From NCBI RefSeq assembly GCF_014084125.1, contig NZ_CP048405.1, forward strand, positions 6,324,001 to 6,388,000: a stretch of DNA of 64,000 nucleotides, in the 5' to 3' direction. The notes below the pieces were generated by a model. That model was not told the origin of the DNA. It was given only the letters and a program-made list of their open reading frames with translations, and ran no database searches. Shown in pieces: positions 44,504 to 52,999 of this stretch; the first letter of the stretch is position 1; each line of letters starts with the position of its first letter. Source of the stretch: Streptacidiphilus sp. PB12-B1b (GTDB lineage: Bacteria > Actinomycetota > Actinomycetes > Streptomycetales > Streptomycetaceae). Both the position numbers and the translations under genes were made by a program.

Positions 44504-45169
44504 TCAATGGAAGGTGATGGTGACGCCGCCGGTGCGGTCGAGGTCGTCCCAGCGCCGGACCTGCTTGGTCCATGCCTCGTCGGTCTGCCGGCGGGCGACT
44601 TCCTGCTGCACCGCCTGTTCCGTGGCCTCCTGGGCGGCTGTGCTGCGCCGTTCGGACAGTGCGTGGCCCAGTTCGGCGAGCCGCTCGGTGTCCGGGTCGG
44701 GCTGTCCGTAGGTTCGGACGGCGTGGACCAGGTCGCCGACGCCAGCGGTGACCGTGTCGACGTCGGCCCAGGCGCCGGTGGCGCGCCGGACGACGGCATT
44801 GAGGTGGGTACGGTCGCGGCGGGCGTTGCACAGCTGGTCGAAGCCGGCGCGCTGCTCCGGGGTGAGGGCGTCTCGCCAGTCGTACCAGCCGTATCCGCGG
44901 GGTTCGTCGTCGAAGGCGTGGAGGTGGGGCCGGATGGCGCGGTTGAGGGCGGTGCGGGCGGTCTTGAGGATGGCCGGGATGAGCGCCTGCAGCTCGGCCA
45001 GCTCGTCTGCGTTGAGCCAGTCTGCGGGCTGGCTGCTGACGCGCTCGCTGGGCATGCACAGGGTGCGGACGTGGTGCTCGGCGTCGGCGGTCCACTTCTC
45101 GCGGGTGGGGCGCTCGAACTGGTGGCGGGTGGGCACGGTGGTCTCCGGGGTGTTGCGCGTGGTGGTCAT
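44504..45169 (-). CDS. Hypothetical helical protein
   Basis: The 221-residue protein, charged and rich in Ala, Arg and Glu, contains ADWLNADELAELQALIPAI and a Gln/Glu-rich coil near the C-terminus. It is coupled to its upstream neighbour. No family was recognised. Confidence 0.6.
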   Translation of the reverse strand: MTTTRNTPETTVPTRHQFERPTREKWTADAEHHVRTLCMPSERVSSQPADWLNADELAELQALIPAILKTARTALNRAIRPHLHAFDDEPRGYGWYDWRDALTPEQRAGFDQLCNARRDRTHLNAVVRRATGAWADVDTVTAGVGDLVHAVRTYGQPDPDTERLAELGHALSERRSTAAQEATEQAVQQEVARRQTDEAWTKQVRRWDDLDRTGGVTITFH

Positions 45170-45372
45170 GAGCTGCGCCGTCCGTGGCGGGCGGTGAGCC
45201 GGTTGCGGGCCTGCTTTGCGCTGTATCGGGCGCGGAGGCCGGCGGTGCGGGAGGCGGCGAACTCGTCCCGGCCCTGGCGCTGGAGTTCGGCCCGGCGGCG
45301 GGCAGCCTCAACTAGGGCCTGCACGCGGGCCTCGGCTGAGCGGGCCAGCCGCTTCCGGTCTTCGTCGTCCAT
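45166..45372 (-). CDS. Small basic helical protein
   Basis: The 68-residue, Arg/Ala-rich single helix (MDDEDRKRLARSAEARVQAL) follows the large inverted repeat. It may bind nucleic acid. No homologue was recognised. Confidence 0.55.
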   Translation of the reverse strand: MDDEDRKRLARSAEARVQALVEAARRRAELQRQGRDEFAASRTAGLRARYSAKQARNRLTARHGRRSS

Positions 45373-45434
45373 GTGAATCTCCGTACTCTCGTTTGAAGCC
45401 TTGGGTGATAAGTCCGTTTAGGACCGTTCTGCAA

Positions 45435-45547
45435 GGGGGGTTTGGGGTTTGGAGGGGTTTTTTCGGCACCGTTCGCGGGAGAAAGGTGTTTCGGTTTTTC
45501 CATCGGCTCACGGCGGCGAAAAAACCCTGCAAACCCCCAAACCCCCC
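45435..45547. repeat. 31-bp G-run inverted repeat between the ATPase gene and the next operon
   Basis: The arms at 45435-45465 and 45517-45547 are near-perfect complements, each with runs GGGGGG-TTT-GGGG(G)-TTTG and ending TTTTTTCG. The centre holds a further weak stem. It lies just past the ATPase gene stop, so it could be a strong terminator. Each strand also has four G-runs able to form a G-quadruplex. Confidence 0.75.
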
Positions 45548-45548
45548 A

Positions 45549-47354
45549 CTAGCGCTTTTCTGCTAGCTCCACGCGGTACCACTTCGCGTCCTTGGCCTGC
45601 CGCTGGAGCACGACTGTGTAGCCGTCGGCATACCGGCCTTCTCGGTTGGAGAGCCACCGACCCAGCGACTTCGCCACGCCGGCCGTCTGACCGGGACGGC
45701 TCCACTTGTCGGCGAGATCTCCAGGCAGCTTCTCGGGCTGCACCCTCTTGACCGACGAGTCAAAGCCAGCAAGATCGTCAGATCCGATGCGGTCCAGCAC
45801 GTCCTTCGAGCGAAACGCCTGGTCGCCAAAGACTCGGTGGACCTCCGCGAGGAACGCTCCCCAGTCCGCGTCGTCCTCGCTGACCGCGCCAAGGTCACTC
45901 TCGCGGGCCTGCCCGAAGTCCTGGCCAAGTCCGGCATTTGCGAGCAGCATCCGCAGGGATCCGTCCCACCGGGCGTAGCTATCGGAGCGCTTCTCCTTGG
46001 ACGGCTTGCCGTCCACCACCCAACCGCGAGCCACCGTCAGCAGCGCCCCCAGGTAGTCGCCACGCCGGGCCTCCATCCAGGCCTCAAGGTTGACGATGGT
46101 GAAGCCGGTGCGCAGGAACGGGTCCGGGCACTTCGGATTGATGACAACGTCGTACGTCCTGCGGGCAAGGTCGCCGCCGATCTTGGCGTTGTTGCCTGTG
46201 CCCACCCACAGCCGGTCATTGACGAGGCTGAGTCCCTTGTGCGCGCCGAGTAGCCGGTCGTTGTACGAGGCCGAGGTGAGCAGCGCCTCGAGGACGGAGG
46301 AGCGCACCACGCCCGCAAGGTTGTCGAACAGGACCACCGGCGCCGTGGTGTCGAGGAGCGTGGTCGTGATGACCTTGCGCAGCTCCTCGTCCTCGGCGGG
46401 CAGTTCCGGGCGCACGGCCATGCCGTGGACGATGCCCATGGCCTTGGCCAGGAGGGTCTTGCCCGAGCCGGGCTGGGGCGCGGTGATGACGAACCACGGA
46501 TACGGCGGCGGCAGGATCGTGCGCAAGATCGGCGTCATCATCGCGCCGACCCAGTTGGTGCGGTGCCGCTCCGAGACGAACGGGAAGTCCGCGACCGGCT
46601 CCAGGATCAGCCTGACCGCCGTCTCGATCTCCTCGCGCGTGGGCTCGAACGGGATCTGCGGCACCCTTAGGTCACCCGTGGGCAGGTACAGCAGTCCCGT
46701 GGCGTCGTCATACCCGGGCGTCTCCAGGACGGTGCCGTCCGGCCGCAGGATGGGCGTGTGCGTGACGCCGAGCAGTTCCCGCAGGTTGGGGGTGCCTTCA
46801 CCGATGGACGCGGCATTGACGGCCGAGTTCGCTGCGGGCGGTGGGAACAGCGCGGGCGAGTGGGTCTTCTTCCCCGTCCTCTTGTTCTCCCGCTCCCTCA
46901 CGACCTCGTAGCGGACGTCGATCAGGGCGCAGACGTGCGCAGCCGTGACGGGCCGGACTTGAGCAGGTCCGTGATCGACGCCCTTGCGCTGGTCTTCCTC
47001 GCTCGGCGGCCGGTAGCCGTCTTCACCGATTCGGGGCGTGTGCACGATCGACCAATCCCGCCGGAAAAGGCACGAAAGCTCGTCCTGCCCCAGCTCGCCG
47101 CGCAGCCACTCGGCAGCAAGAGCCTGGTTGTTGACGATCACTCGTGTCTTCGGGCCAGCTGGCGCGGCGGTTTCCATCCTGGGCTGCTCGGGCGAGGGGC
47201 GCCCTTGCTGCTGGTCCGCCAGCAGCAGGTACTCCGGGTACTCGCCGAGGTCGTCCGGGTCATCGTCGTCCCAGAAGAAGGGCGACCCTTCGACAGCCTC
47301 CCGGTAGCCAGGCGGGAACGTCGGCTCCGCGTCGTCGTTCTGGTTGATCGTCAC
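45549..47354 (-). CDS. P-loop ATPase, primase/helicase-like
   Basis: The 601-residue protein has a Walker A APQPGSGKTLLAKAMG near residue 295 and a Walker B-like APVVLFDNLAG near residue 340. Further on are a sensor-like GTGNNAKIGGDLARRTYDVV and ARGWVVDGKP. The first ~200 residues may hold a DNA-binding or primase-like region. The overall plan resembles primase-helicase ATPases of phages and satellites and makes this the best candidate replication protein of element 2. It is coupled to the upstream gene by GTGA. Confidence 0.75.
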   Translation of the reverse strand: MTINQNDDAEPTFPPGYREAVEGSPFFWDDDDPDDLGEYPEYLLLADQQQGRPSPEQPRMETAAPAGPKTRVIVNNQALAAEWLRGELGQDELSCLFRRDWSIVHTPRIGEDGYRPPSEEDQRKGVDHGPAQVRPVTAAHVCALIDVRYEVVRERENKRTGKKTHSPALFPPPAANSAVNAASIGEGTPNLRELLGVTHTPILRPDGTVLETPGYDDATGLLYLPTGDLRVPQIPFEPTREEIETAVRLILEPVADFPFVSERHRTNWVGAMMTPILRTILPPPYPWFVITAPQPGSGKTLLAKAMGIVHGMAVRPELPAEDEELRKVITTTLLDTTAPVVLFDNLAGVVRSSVLEALLTSASYNDRLLGAHKGLSLVNDRLWVGTGNNAKIGGDLARRTYDVVINPKCPDPFLRTGFTIVNLEAWMEARRGDYLGALLTVARGWVVDGKPSKEKRSDSYARWDGSLRMLLANAGLGQDFGQARESDLGAVSEDDADWGAFLAEVHRVFGDQAFRSKDVLDRIGSDDLAGFDSSVKRVQPEKLPGDLADKWSRPGQTAGVAKSLGRWLSNREGRYADGYTVVLQRQAKDAKWYRVELAEKR

Positions 47355-47596
47355 GCGGGCTCCTGGCTCTCGTTCTCCTGCGCCGCCCGCTCAGCGTCGG
47401 CTACCTGGTGGTGCTGCCCTCGGCGGGCCTGTACTTCCGCCCAGCTCGGCTGGTTGCGCATCCGCTTCAAGTGCTGGCGCACCGGCTCCCACGAGGCGCG
47501 CTCGACCTCTTCGAGTTCCTCCAGGAGCTCTTGGCGGAAGTGGGCACGAAGGTGCTCTATGAACCCCTCGAGGACTTCACCGTCCAGCTCGATCAC
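47351..47596 (-). CDS. Small acidic helical protein
   Basis: The 81-residue protein (MIELDGEVLEGFIEHLRAHF) has GTGA overlaps on both sides, is a charged helix and precedes the ATPase. Possibly an accessory subunit. Confidence 0.55.
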   Translation of the reverse strand: MIELDGEVLEGFIEHLRAHFRQELLEELEEVERASWEPVRQHLKRMRNQPSWAEVQARRGQHHQVADAERAAQENESQEPA

Positions 47597-47841
47597 CGGG
47601 CACCTCCCTTCCGCCGGGCAACGTCGTCCACCACGGCCGTGATGGCGACATGCAGGCGCTGGCCTGCGCTGCGGACCGTCTTGGGGTTGGGCTTCATACA
47701 CAGCAGGCGCTCGGCCTCGGCTCGGATGCCGTTGAGGATGGCCGCCTCCGTGTGCGGGTCGCCCGGTAGCTCGACCCGTGCCTCGGTGGGGGTGCAACGG
47801 CCCGCGGCGCCCTCGGGGCCGGTGCTGGTTGTTCCGCTCAC
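47593..47841 (-). CDS. Small hypothetical protein
   Basis: The 82-residue protein (MSGTTSTGPEGAAGRCTPTE) has a GTG start. It contains IRAEAERLLCMKPNPKTVRS, a helical segment with a basic C-terminus. It is first in the ATPase operon, just after a strong hairpin. Confidence 0.55.
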   Translation of the reverse strand: MSGTTSTGPEGAAGRCTPTEARVELPGDPHTEAAILNGIRAEAERLLCMKPNPKTVRSAGQRLHVAITAVVDDVARRKGGAR

Positions 47842-47878
47842 TTGCTGATCTCCATAGCTCTGGTGGTCACTGGGGGAG

Positions 47879-47910
47879 GGCCCGCGGCGGCGAGGGTTCC
47901 GCCGCGGGCC
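47879..47910 (-). terminator. Strong hairpin separating the ATPase operon from the upstream operon
   Basis: A perfect 12-bp stem, GGCCCGCGGCGG (47879-47890) with 47899-47910, has an 8-nt loop. It sits between the stop at 47957 and the next operon. Confidence 0.65.
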
Positions 47911-47956
47911 GTCGAGTGGGCGTCAACTGCGCCCGCCGGTCCTGCCGGCGTGAGGG

Positions 47957-48493
47957 TCAGCCGTCCTCGGCCATCTCGATCAGCAGCCCGTGGGTGTCGA
48001 CCACGTACTCGGCTTCACCGCGCTCGGTGTTGGCGCACAGCAGCGCCTCGGGGGGCGCCACCAGCCGGTACAGGTGGCCGGGCAGGCGTCCCCGTCCCCC
48101 GTCGGCGAACCTCTGCGCCACCTCGCGGTCGGTGCTCCAGGACCAGTCGGTGCGGCGTTCCGGGACGCTGCCCCGCCACAGCTCCACCGGCTTGGCGGGA
48201 CGCTCGGCCGCCTTGCCGTCGACGGTGAACCCGGCGACGTCGAACAGCCAGCGCCAGGTGTCGCGGTCCAAGTCCTGGTTCGGGTACTCGGCCGAGGACC
48301 AGATACCGCCGATCAGCGCGGTGACCGTGGCCCGGGTGATCTTGTCGTCGCTGTACGCCTCGCCCAGGAACCTCGGCCCGAAGGTCCGGCCCGCCAGGAG
48401 GATCAGCCGTTCCAGCTGCTCGGTCGTGAGCGTTTCGGCCTGCTCAAGCTCCTGTGCGGCCTGGTCGGCGAGGTCGATCGTGAAGGGGGTCAC
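47957..48493 (-). CDS. Putative ADP-ribosyltransferase-like protein
   Basis: The 178-residue protein carries an R-S-E set in the order expected for R-S-E class ADP-ribosyltransferases: R107 in VELWRGSV, S118/S120-T121 in DWSWSTDREVAQRFA, and E160-A-E162 in ERGEAEYVV. The first ~90 residues are helical. GTG at 48493 overlaps the upstream stop. Phages and satellites use such enzymes to modify host proteins or nucleic acids. The assignment rests on motif order and spacing alone. Confidence 0.5.
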   Translation of the reverse strand: MTPFTIDLADQAAQELEQAETLTTEQLERLILLAGRTFGPRFLGEAYSDDKITRATVTALIGGIWSSAEYPNQDLDRDTWRWLFDVAGFTVDGKAAERPAKPVELWRGSVPERRTDWSWSTDREVAQRFADGGRGRLPGHLYRLVAPPEALLCANTERGEAEYVVDTHGLLIEMAEDG

Positions 48494-48999
48494 CAGCGTT
48501 CCCCCGTCCGGTATTCGGCCAGCGGCTTGCCACCAGCCGCCGCCCACGCCAGTTCCTCGGCGTCGGTGCGGGAGGGCATGTCCCTCCAAGACCTGGCCCA
48601 GTTCCCGGCGGGCATCCGCAGGGCTGGCCCCAGCTGGAACAGCTCGGCGATCTCCTTGACCGGAGCCAGGACACCGTTCCATTCGCCACGGATTCTGTTG
48701 ACGATCCACAGGTCGTGGCCCTCGCGGAGGTTGCCGATGATGTCCTCGTAGTAGTCGAGCAGGCCACGGGTCGTGTCCGGGTCGCCGCCGATGGACTCGA
48801 CGACCAAGGAGGCGTCGGCGTAGTGGCGGCCGTCCGGGCCGACGAACGGACACCGGATGCGGATGTGCCCGGCGAGGTAGATCGCGGGGGTGTCGCCGAG
48901 GTGCCGGAGACCGGTCTCGGCCTGCAGCTGCTCGATGTGCACCCGGTTGTAGTTGTCCATGGCGGCCGTCAGCTGTGCCTCGGCGTCGGCGGGGGTCAC
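48490..48999 (-). CDS. Hypothetical protein
   Basis: The 169-residue protein has a GTG at 48999 coupled to its neighbours by GTGA overlaps. It is a mixed α/β protein with GHIRIRCPFVGPDGRHYADA and GHDLWIVNRIRGEW. No family was recognised. It is cotranscribed with the ADP-ribosyltransferase-like gene. Confidence 0.55.
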   Translation of the reverse strand: MTPADAEAQLTAAMDNYNRVHIEQLQAETGLRHLGDTPAIYLAGHIRIRCPFVGPDGRHYADASLVVESIGGDPDTTRGLLDYYEDIIGNLREGHDLWIVNRIRGEWNGVLAPVKEIAELFQLGPALRMPAGNWARSWRDMPSRTDAEELAWAAAGGKPLAEYRTGERW

Positions 49000-49343
49000 G
49001 GCGCACCGCCCATCTGGGCGCGGAGCGCCCGCAGGCCGGCGACCCACTGCTCGGCGTTCTGGATCATGGTGTCGGCCTGGTCGGCGTCCAGCTCGACGCC
49101 TTCGCCGTCGTCGGTCACGCCGTCGTCCTCGGGGCGGATCCGGATCCGGGTCAGGATCGGCTCGCTGTCCTCGGCGAACTGGAACAGCGCCGCCTCGGCG
49201 AGGACGAAGCTGCCGTCCGGGGAGGCCAGGCGGACGGGCTCGCCGTCGTGCCGGGTCCAGCCGAACTTGCCGAACTTGCCGCTGGCCGACTCGACGGCCC
49301 AGGCCGGCTTCGGGATCGGGTGCTCGTAGCTCATGGTCGTCAC
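48996..49343 (-). CDS. Hypothetical protein
   Basis: The 115-residue protein has a GTG at 49343 (an ATG three codons later is also possible). It begins MTTMSYEHPIPKPAWAVESA and ends in a helical LDADQADTMIQNAEQWVAGL. No function was recognised. Confidence 0.55.
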   Translation of the reverse strand: MTTMSYEHPIPKPAWAVESASGKFGKFGWTRHDGEPVRLASPDGSFVLAEAALFQFAEDSEPILTRIRIRPEDDGVTDDGEGVELDADQADTMIQNAEQWVAGLRALRAQMGGAP

Positions 49344-49618
49344 CGGGCACCCCCCTGGTGGGCGATGGCCTGGGCGGCGAGGCTGACCAGGAGCGTGTTG
49401 AACTCGGCGAACTTGGCGGCGGCGGCGAGGGCCTGCTCGGGGGAGAGCGTCAGGACCGTGCCGCTGATGACGGCGCAGATGTCCGTCGAGGCGGGGAAGC
49501 CCGGCTGGGCGGGCCAGTCGTTGACCTCGGCCTCGAGGATGCACTCCTTGGTGACGATGACCTCGGCCTTGGCGATGGTGGTGAACTCGTCCTGCTCGCT
49601 GGCGGTCGTGACGGTCAC
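49340..49618 (-). CDS. Hypothetical protein
   Basis: The 92-residue protein has a β-rich first half (AKAEVIVTKECILEAEVNDW) and a helical end (LSPEQALAAAAKFAEFNTLL). It is coupled on both sides by GTGA. Confidence 0.55.
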   Translation of the reverse strand: MTVTTASEQDEFTTIAKAEVIVTKECILEAEVNDWPAQPGFPASTDICAVISGTVLTLSPEQALAAAAKFAEFNTLLVSLAAQAIAHQGGAR

Positions 49619-49983
49619 AGGGTCACCGCCAGGTCGGCGGGTGTGACGTCGCGGAGGGCCTTGCCTGACTGGCGTTCGATCACGTCCAGCGCCTGGGCTC
49701 GGGTCATCAGAGCCGGGTCGTACGCGCCGACGATGCCGATGTCGCCGGTGTCGACCCAGCGCAGGCCGGAGCCGTCACCCGGCGGGATCGGGAGCACCGC
49801 CACGTTCCGACTGGGGTTGCTGGCGTAGTCCAAGGCCGCCACCGGGAAGTGGGCACGGACCTCGGGGTGCACGGCGTGGAAGCTGCCGCTGCACAGGTCG
49901 GACAGCTGGGCGACATAGCGCTCGCCCTCGCCCTGGGCCCGTCTGACAGCAGAGCTGCGGTCGGGGATGGTTCTCTGTACCAT
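49615..49983 (-). CDS. Hypothetical protein
   Basis: The 122-residue protein (MVQRTIPDRSSAVRRAQGEG) is mixed α/β with PVAALDYASNPSRNVAVLPI. It is first in the operon running to the ADP-ribosyltransferase-like gene, so its upstream gap (49984-50100) probably holds the promoter. Confidence 0.6.
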   Translation of the reverse strand: MVQRTIPDRSSAVRRAQGEGERYVAQLSDLCSGSFHAVHPEVRAHFPVAALDYASNPSRNVAVLPIPPGDGSGLRWVDTGDIGIVGAYDPALMTRAQALDVIERQSGKALRDVTPADLAVTL

Positions 49984-50100
49984 CAGGGTTGAACTCCTTC
50001 ACTTACTCGGTGCGCCCTGGCCTTGGAAATCCGGACGCTGGGTGGGTGGTCGGCGAACATGGCCTCGGATGGCGATCCGGGGCCTTCGCCATGTCTGGGG

Positions 50101-50289
50101 TCAGGCCGCCGTGCGCTTTCGCGCCGGAGCCGGGGCGGCGAGGAGTATCCGTAGGCGGTCCTTGGTCTCCTGGTCGAACTCGGGAGCCCGGTCGACCTCG
50201 GCCTTAATTCGTAGCCAGAACCGGGCCTTGGCCAGGTCACCGCGAGCTTTGGCCTCAGCCGCCATCCGGCCGGCGTAGGACTCGCTCAC
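50101..50289 (-). CDS. Small basic protein coupled to the XRE repressor
   Basis: The 62-residue protein (MSESYAGRMAAEAKARGDLA) has a GTG at 50289 overlapping the XRE stop (GTGA). It is probably a cotranscribed partner. Function unknown. Confidence 0.55.
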   Translation of the reverse strand: MSESYAGRMAAEAKARGDLAKARFWLRIKAEVDRAPEFDQETKDRLRILLAAPAPARKRTAA

Positions 50290-50537
50290 TGGCAGTCCCT
50301 GACGAATGGGGCGAGTTCGCGGGCGAGGTCTGACAGGTCGTAGGCATCGGCGAGGCGTGCAAGCGTCTCGACGCTCAAGCCCGCCAATCCCCTCTCGACC
50401 TTGGACAGGTGGGACTGGTCCATCCGTGCCCGCGCAGCCGCTTGACTCAGCGACCAGCGGTACCGGCGGCGCAGCGTACGCAAGGGCGAGGTCCACCCCG
50501 ACTCACATGTAGGGTGGCCAACACTGATGTTTGCCAT
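50286..50537 (-). CDS. XRE-type helix-turn-helix repressor
   Basis: The 83-residue protein has a compact HTH (about 27-62: LSQAAARARMDQSHLSKVER) and SVETLARLADAYDL after it, like Cro/C1-type regulators. It is divergent from the gene at 50630, with two matching palindromes between them, so it is probably half of an element switch. Confidence 0.8.
   Translation of the reverse strand: MANISVGHPTCESGWTSPLRTLRRRYRWSLSQAAARARMDQSHLSKVERGLAGLSVETLARLADAYDLSDLARELAPFVRDCQ
50518..50533. promoter_or_regulatory. Operator copy 1 of the XRE switch
   Basis: CCAACACTGATGTTTG matches the second copy at 50586 as CCAACAnnnATGTTnG. It overlaps the start of the leftward XRE gene, so binding here could repress that gene. 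Confidence 0.6.
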
Positions 50538-50585
50538 GACTCAGTTCTAGCCGCTTTTGGCACACCATGCAAGAGGGTTGGCTAC

Positions 50586-50601
50586 CCAACATCTATGTTG
50601 G
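50586..50601. promoter_or_regulatory. Operator copy 2 of the XRE switch
   Basis: CCAACATCTATGTTGG is a perfect palindrome with 7-bp arms. It lies 29 bp before the preferred start of the rightward regulator, in its promoter region. Confidence 0.65.
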
Positions 50602-50629
50602 CCCGCTGCTGAGTGGTAACTTCCGGGAC

Positions 50630-51334
50630 GTGGCTGATGAATCTGAGCGGGAATACGTCGCTAGCGTCGAGAAGCGTCTGCACGACGCCCAAGAGGCACG
50701 CGAGTTGCCCACGCTGACCGCGGATGGCCTCGTTTCCTACAACCTGCTACGCGCCAGGGAACTGCGCGGATACACGCAGGCCCAAGCCGCCGAACGGATC
50801 TCAGCCGCCCTCGGCAAGCAGTGGTCTGTGGCGGTGTACGCCGCAGCGGAACGTTCGCACCGATCGGCGCGAGTCAAGGAGTTCAGCGCCGACGAACTGG
50901 TAGCACTGTCACAGGTCTTCGGCGTGCCCATCACGTGGTGGTTCCTTCCGGCGACCCCAACCGGTCACCTGAAGCTTCGTAATGCCGAGCGCGAGATCAC
51001 CGGCGACCAACTGCTTGAGCTGGTCTTCCCGCACCCGGCGAGCGCAGAGGCAGCCGCACTGAACGAGCGGACAGAGGATCTCTTCAATCAGTTCGCTAGC
51101 CAGGCATCCGGACAAGACAACCTGAACAGCTACATGGGCTATATCCACAGGCGCAACGCGGGATTGCAGTCGATGGCGTTCAGCGCCTTTAAGGCAGCCG
51201 GCCTGGAGAACGCACCCGGCGAGCTGATGGACATCGCTCGCCGCTGGCAGCAGGCCCTCAACATGCTCCAGTCGGACATTCAGCACCACGGGGTGCCAAC
51301 CGAGGGTGAGCCCCCCAGGGACACCCGCCCATAG
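50630..51334 (+). CDS. XRE-like transcriptional regulator
   Basis: The 234-residue protein starts at GTG 50630, chosen because an ATG at 50567 would put the operator palindrome inside the gene. A helix-turn-helix covers about residues 36-95 (RARELRGYTQAQAAERISAA, then LSQVFGVPITWWF). The C-terminal domain is helical. It lies next to the integrase and divergent from another XRE gene, so it probably controls integration or excision. Confidence 0.75.
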   Translation: MADESEREYVASVEKRLHDAQEARELPTLTADGLVSYNLLRARELRGYTQAQAAERISAALGKQWSVAVYAAAERSHRSARVKEFSADELVALSQVFGVPITWWFLPATPTGHLKLRNAEREITGDQLLELVFPHPASAEAAALNERTEDLFNQFASQASGQDNLNSYMGYIHRRNAGLQSMAFSAFKAAGLENAPGELMDIARRWQQALNMLQSDIQHHGVPTEGEPPRDTRP

Positions 51335-51337
51335 CCC

Positions 51338-52960
51338 TCAGCTCCCCTCCCGCCCCTTCCACGTGATTTCAATCGTGGTGTCGTCGAAGTAGGTCTGGCC
51401 CGGCTCCTTCGGCTCCCCCGGCTTCCCTGGCTTGAAGCCGGGCACCCTGCCGCGTCGAGCAGGATGGATGATCACAGTCATCAGGGCGTCGATGATCGCC
51501 CGGCGCTTGTCGAGGTGGTACCCGGGCCACAGTTCAGCGACTTCCGGCGTACCCAGCGGAACCGACGCGAGGACGGACGTTGCGGCGCGACCGGCCATCC
51601 TCGCCGTGACGCTCTCCAGTCGGGCCCGGGTGAACGAGGTCGCATCCAAAGCCTGCTTGCGAGTCAAGAGGTCCGCTGCGTAGTCGGCCGCAATGGAGTC
51701 CAGCTTGGCTCGCAGCGCGTTCGCGTCCGCGGCCAGGTTCTCCTGCGGCTCCGCAGTGGCGGGCGGCAGCAAAAGCTCCATGGCGTCCGGCCGCGACAGC
51801 CGCTCGACGGCCAGGCCCTCGATGTACGCATCCATGTTGAAGACGTCACGGATGACGTGCTTCCCAGTGCGGCACCTGTAGGCGGGCTTGTGCGTCTTCC
51901 CGGTCGCTGCGGCCTTGGTGGTGCCGCCGACGCCCGTGGTGGAGCCCCTGACGGTCTCCCCGCACCAGCAGCGGTAGATCCCGGAACCGAGCCACACGCG
52001 CCCGTTAGACGTCGTTGTACGGCGTTCCGGGTTCTCCAAGATCGCCTTGCACGCCCGCCACTTCTCCTCCGTCGTGACCGCCGGCCACACCGCGCGGCCG
52101 ACGATCTCGCCGTCGTGCTCGATGAGACCGGCATTTCTGGGCCGCAACAAGATCCGCCGCAGGCCGGTCGGGTCCACCGGGGTGTACTGGACCTCCCCGC
52201 GCGTTCCGTCCGGCTGCTTGCGGCGGCGCCCGGCGCTCGTGATGCCCTTGGTCGCCCAGGCGGCGCAGATCGACCGCAGCGAGTCTCCGGCGATGACCGA
52301 GTCCATAGCAGCCTCGGTGTGCCACGCCTCGCTCTCGGGCACGTTCACGGCCGCCGCGCCACACTTTTCGCACTCGCGGTCGGCGGTGAAGCCCTCCGTG
52401 GACCCGCACTGCGGGCACTGGAGCGAGCGCAGGGTGCGCCCATCTGCTTCGTAAGCGAACGGGCGCGGACCGCCCCGGTACTCCCCCGCCGCCAGGTTGT
52501 CGGCCTTCGCGTCCTTGACGCGCTCGGAAATCTCTTCCGACTCGTACTGGCCGTCGATGGCGGCCCGGCGGGCGTCACGCCGTCCCTCGGCCGTGCTGAG
52601 GTCGAATCGACCCTGCTTGATCGTCTCGACCTTGATGTTCTTCTGGATGATCAGGTCGAAGAAGTCGAAGGCGTCCCCGATCTGCCGGTACAGGCGCTTC
52701 GGGGACAGGGCGAGGACCGCGTCCACCTCGCCGGCGCGGATCATGGCGAGCATCTGCTCGTACTTCGGACGTGGCTTCCCCGAGTACGCCGACAGGTCGT
52801 TCTCGACAAGGACGGCGACCACGTCCCAGCCGTTGCGGTCAGCGCGGTTGCGGCAGTCCCGCTCCTGACGCTCGACGCCGGCACCGCGGCCCTCACGGTC
52901 ATCAGAGATCCGCGCGTAGATGACGACCCGTACTCGGCCGCCTTCGAGAGTCGTCTTCAT
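51338..52960 (-). CDS. int: Large serine integrase of element 2
   Basis: The 540-residue protein starts at MKTTLEGGRVRVVIYARISD. S19 in YARISDD is the expected nucleophile. The resolvase domain continues through VERQ and YSGKPRPKYEQM. A recombinase domain, zinc-ribbon motifs (CPQCGSTEGF, CEKCGAA, YRCWCGETV) and a coiled-coil region follow. Its frame is open without a stop back into the yifB 5' fragment, so the integrated form can also be read as a YifB-integrase fusion of 638 residues. Confidence 0.92.
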   Translation of the reverse strand: MKTTLEGGRVRVVIYARISDDREGRGAGVERQERDCRNRADRNGWDVVAVLVENDLSAYSGKPRPKYEQMLAMIRAGEVDAVLALSPKRLYRQIGDAFDFFDLIIQKNIKVETIKQGRFDLSTAEGRRDARRAAIDGQYESEEISERVKDAKADNLAAGEYRGGPRPFAYEADGRTLRSLQCPQCGSTEGFTADRECEKCGAAAVNVPESEAWHTEAAMDSVIAGDSLRSICAAWATKGITSAGRRRKQPDGTRGEVQYTPVDPTGLRRILLRPRNAGLIEHDGEIVGRAVWPAVTTEEKWRACKAILENPERRTTTSNGRVWLGSGIYRCWCGETVRGSTTGVGGTTKAAATGKTHKPAYRCRTGKHVIRDVFNMDAYIEGLAVERLSRPDAMELLLPPATAEPQENLAADANALRAKLDSIAADYAADLLTRKQALDATSFTRARLESVTARMAGRAATSVLASVPLGTPEVAELWPGYHLDKRRAIIDALMTVIIHPARRGRVPGFKPGKPGEPKEPGQTYFDDTTIEITWKGREGS

Positions 52961-52999
52961 GGTGGCCAGCGTAGCCACGTAAAAGAGTTTTCGTCTAGC

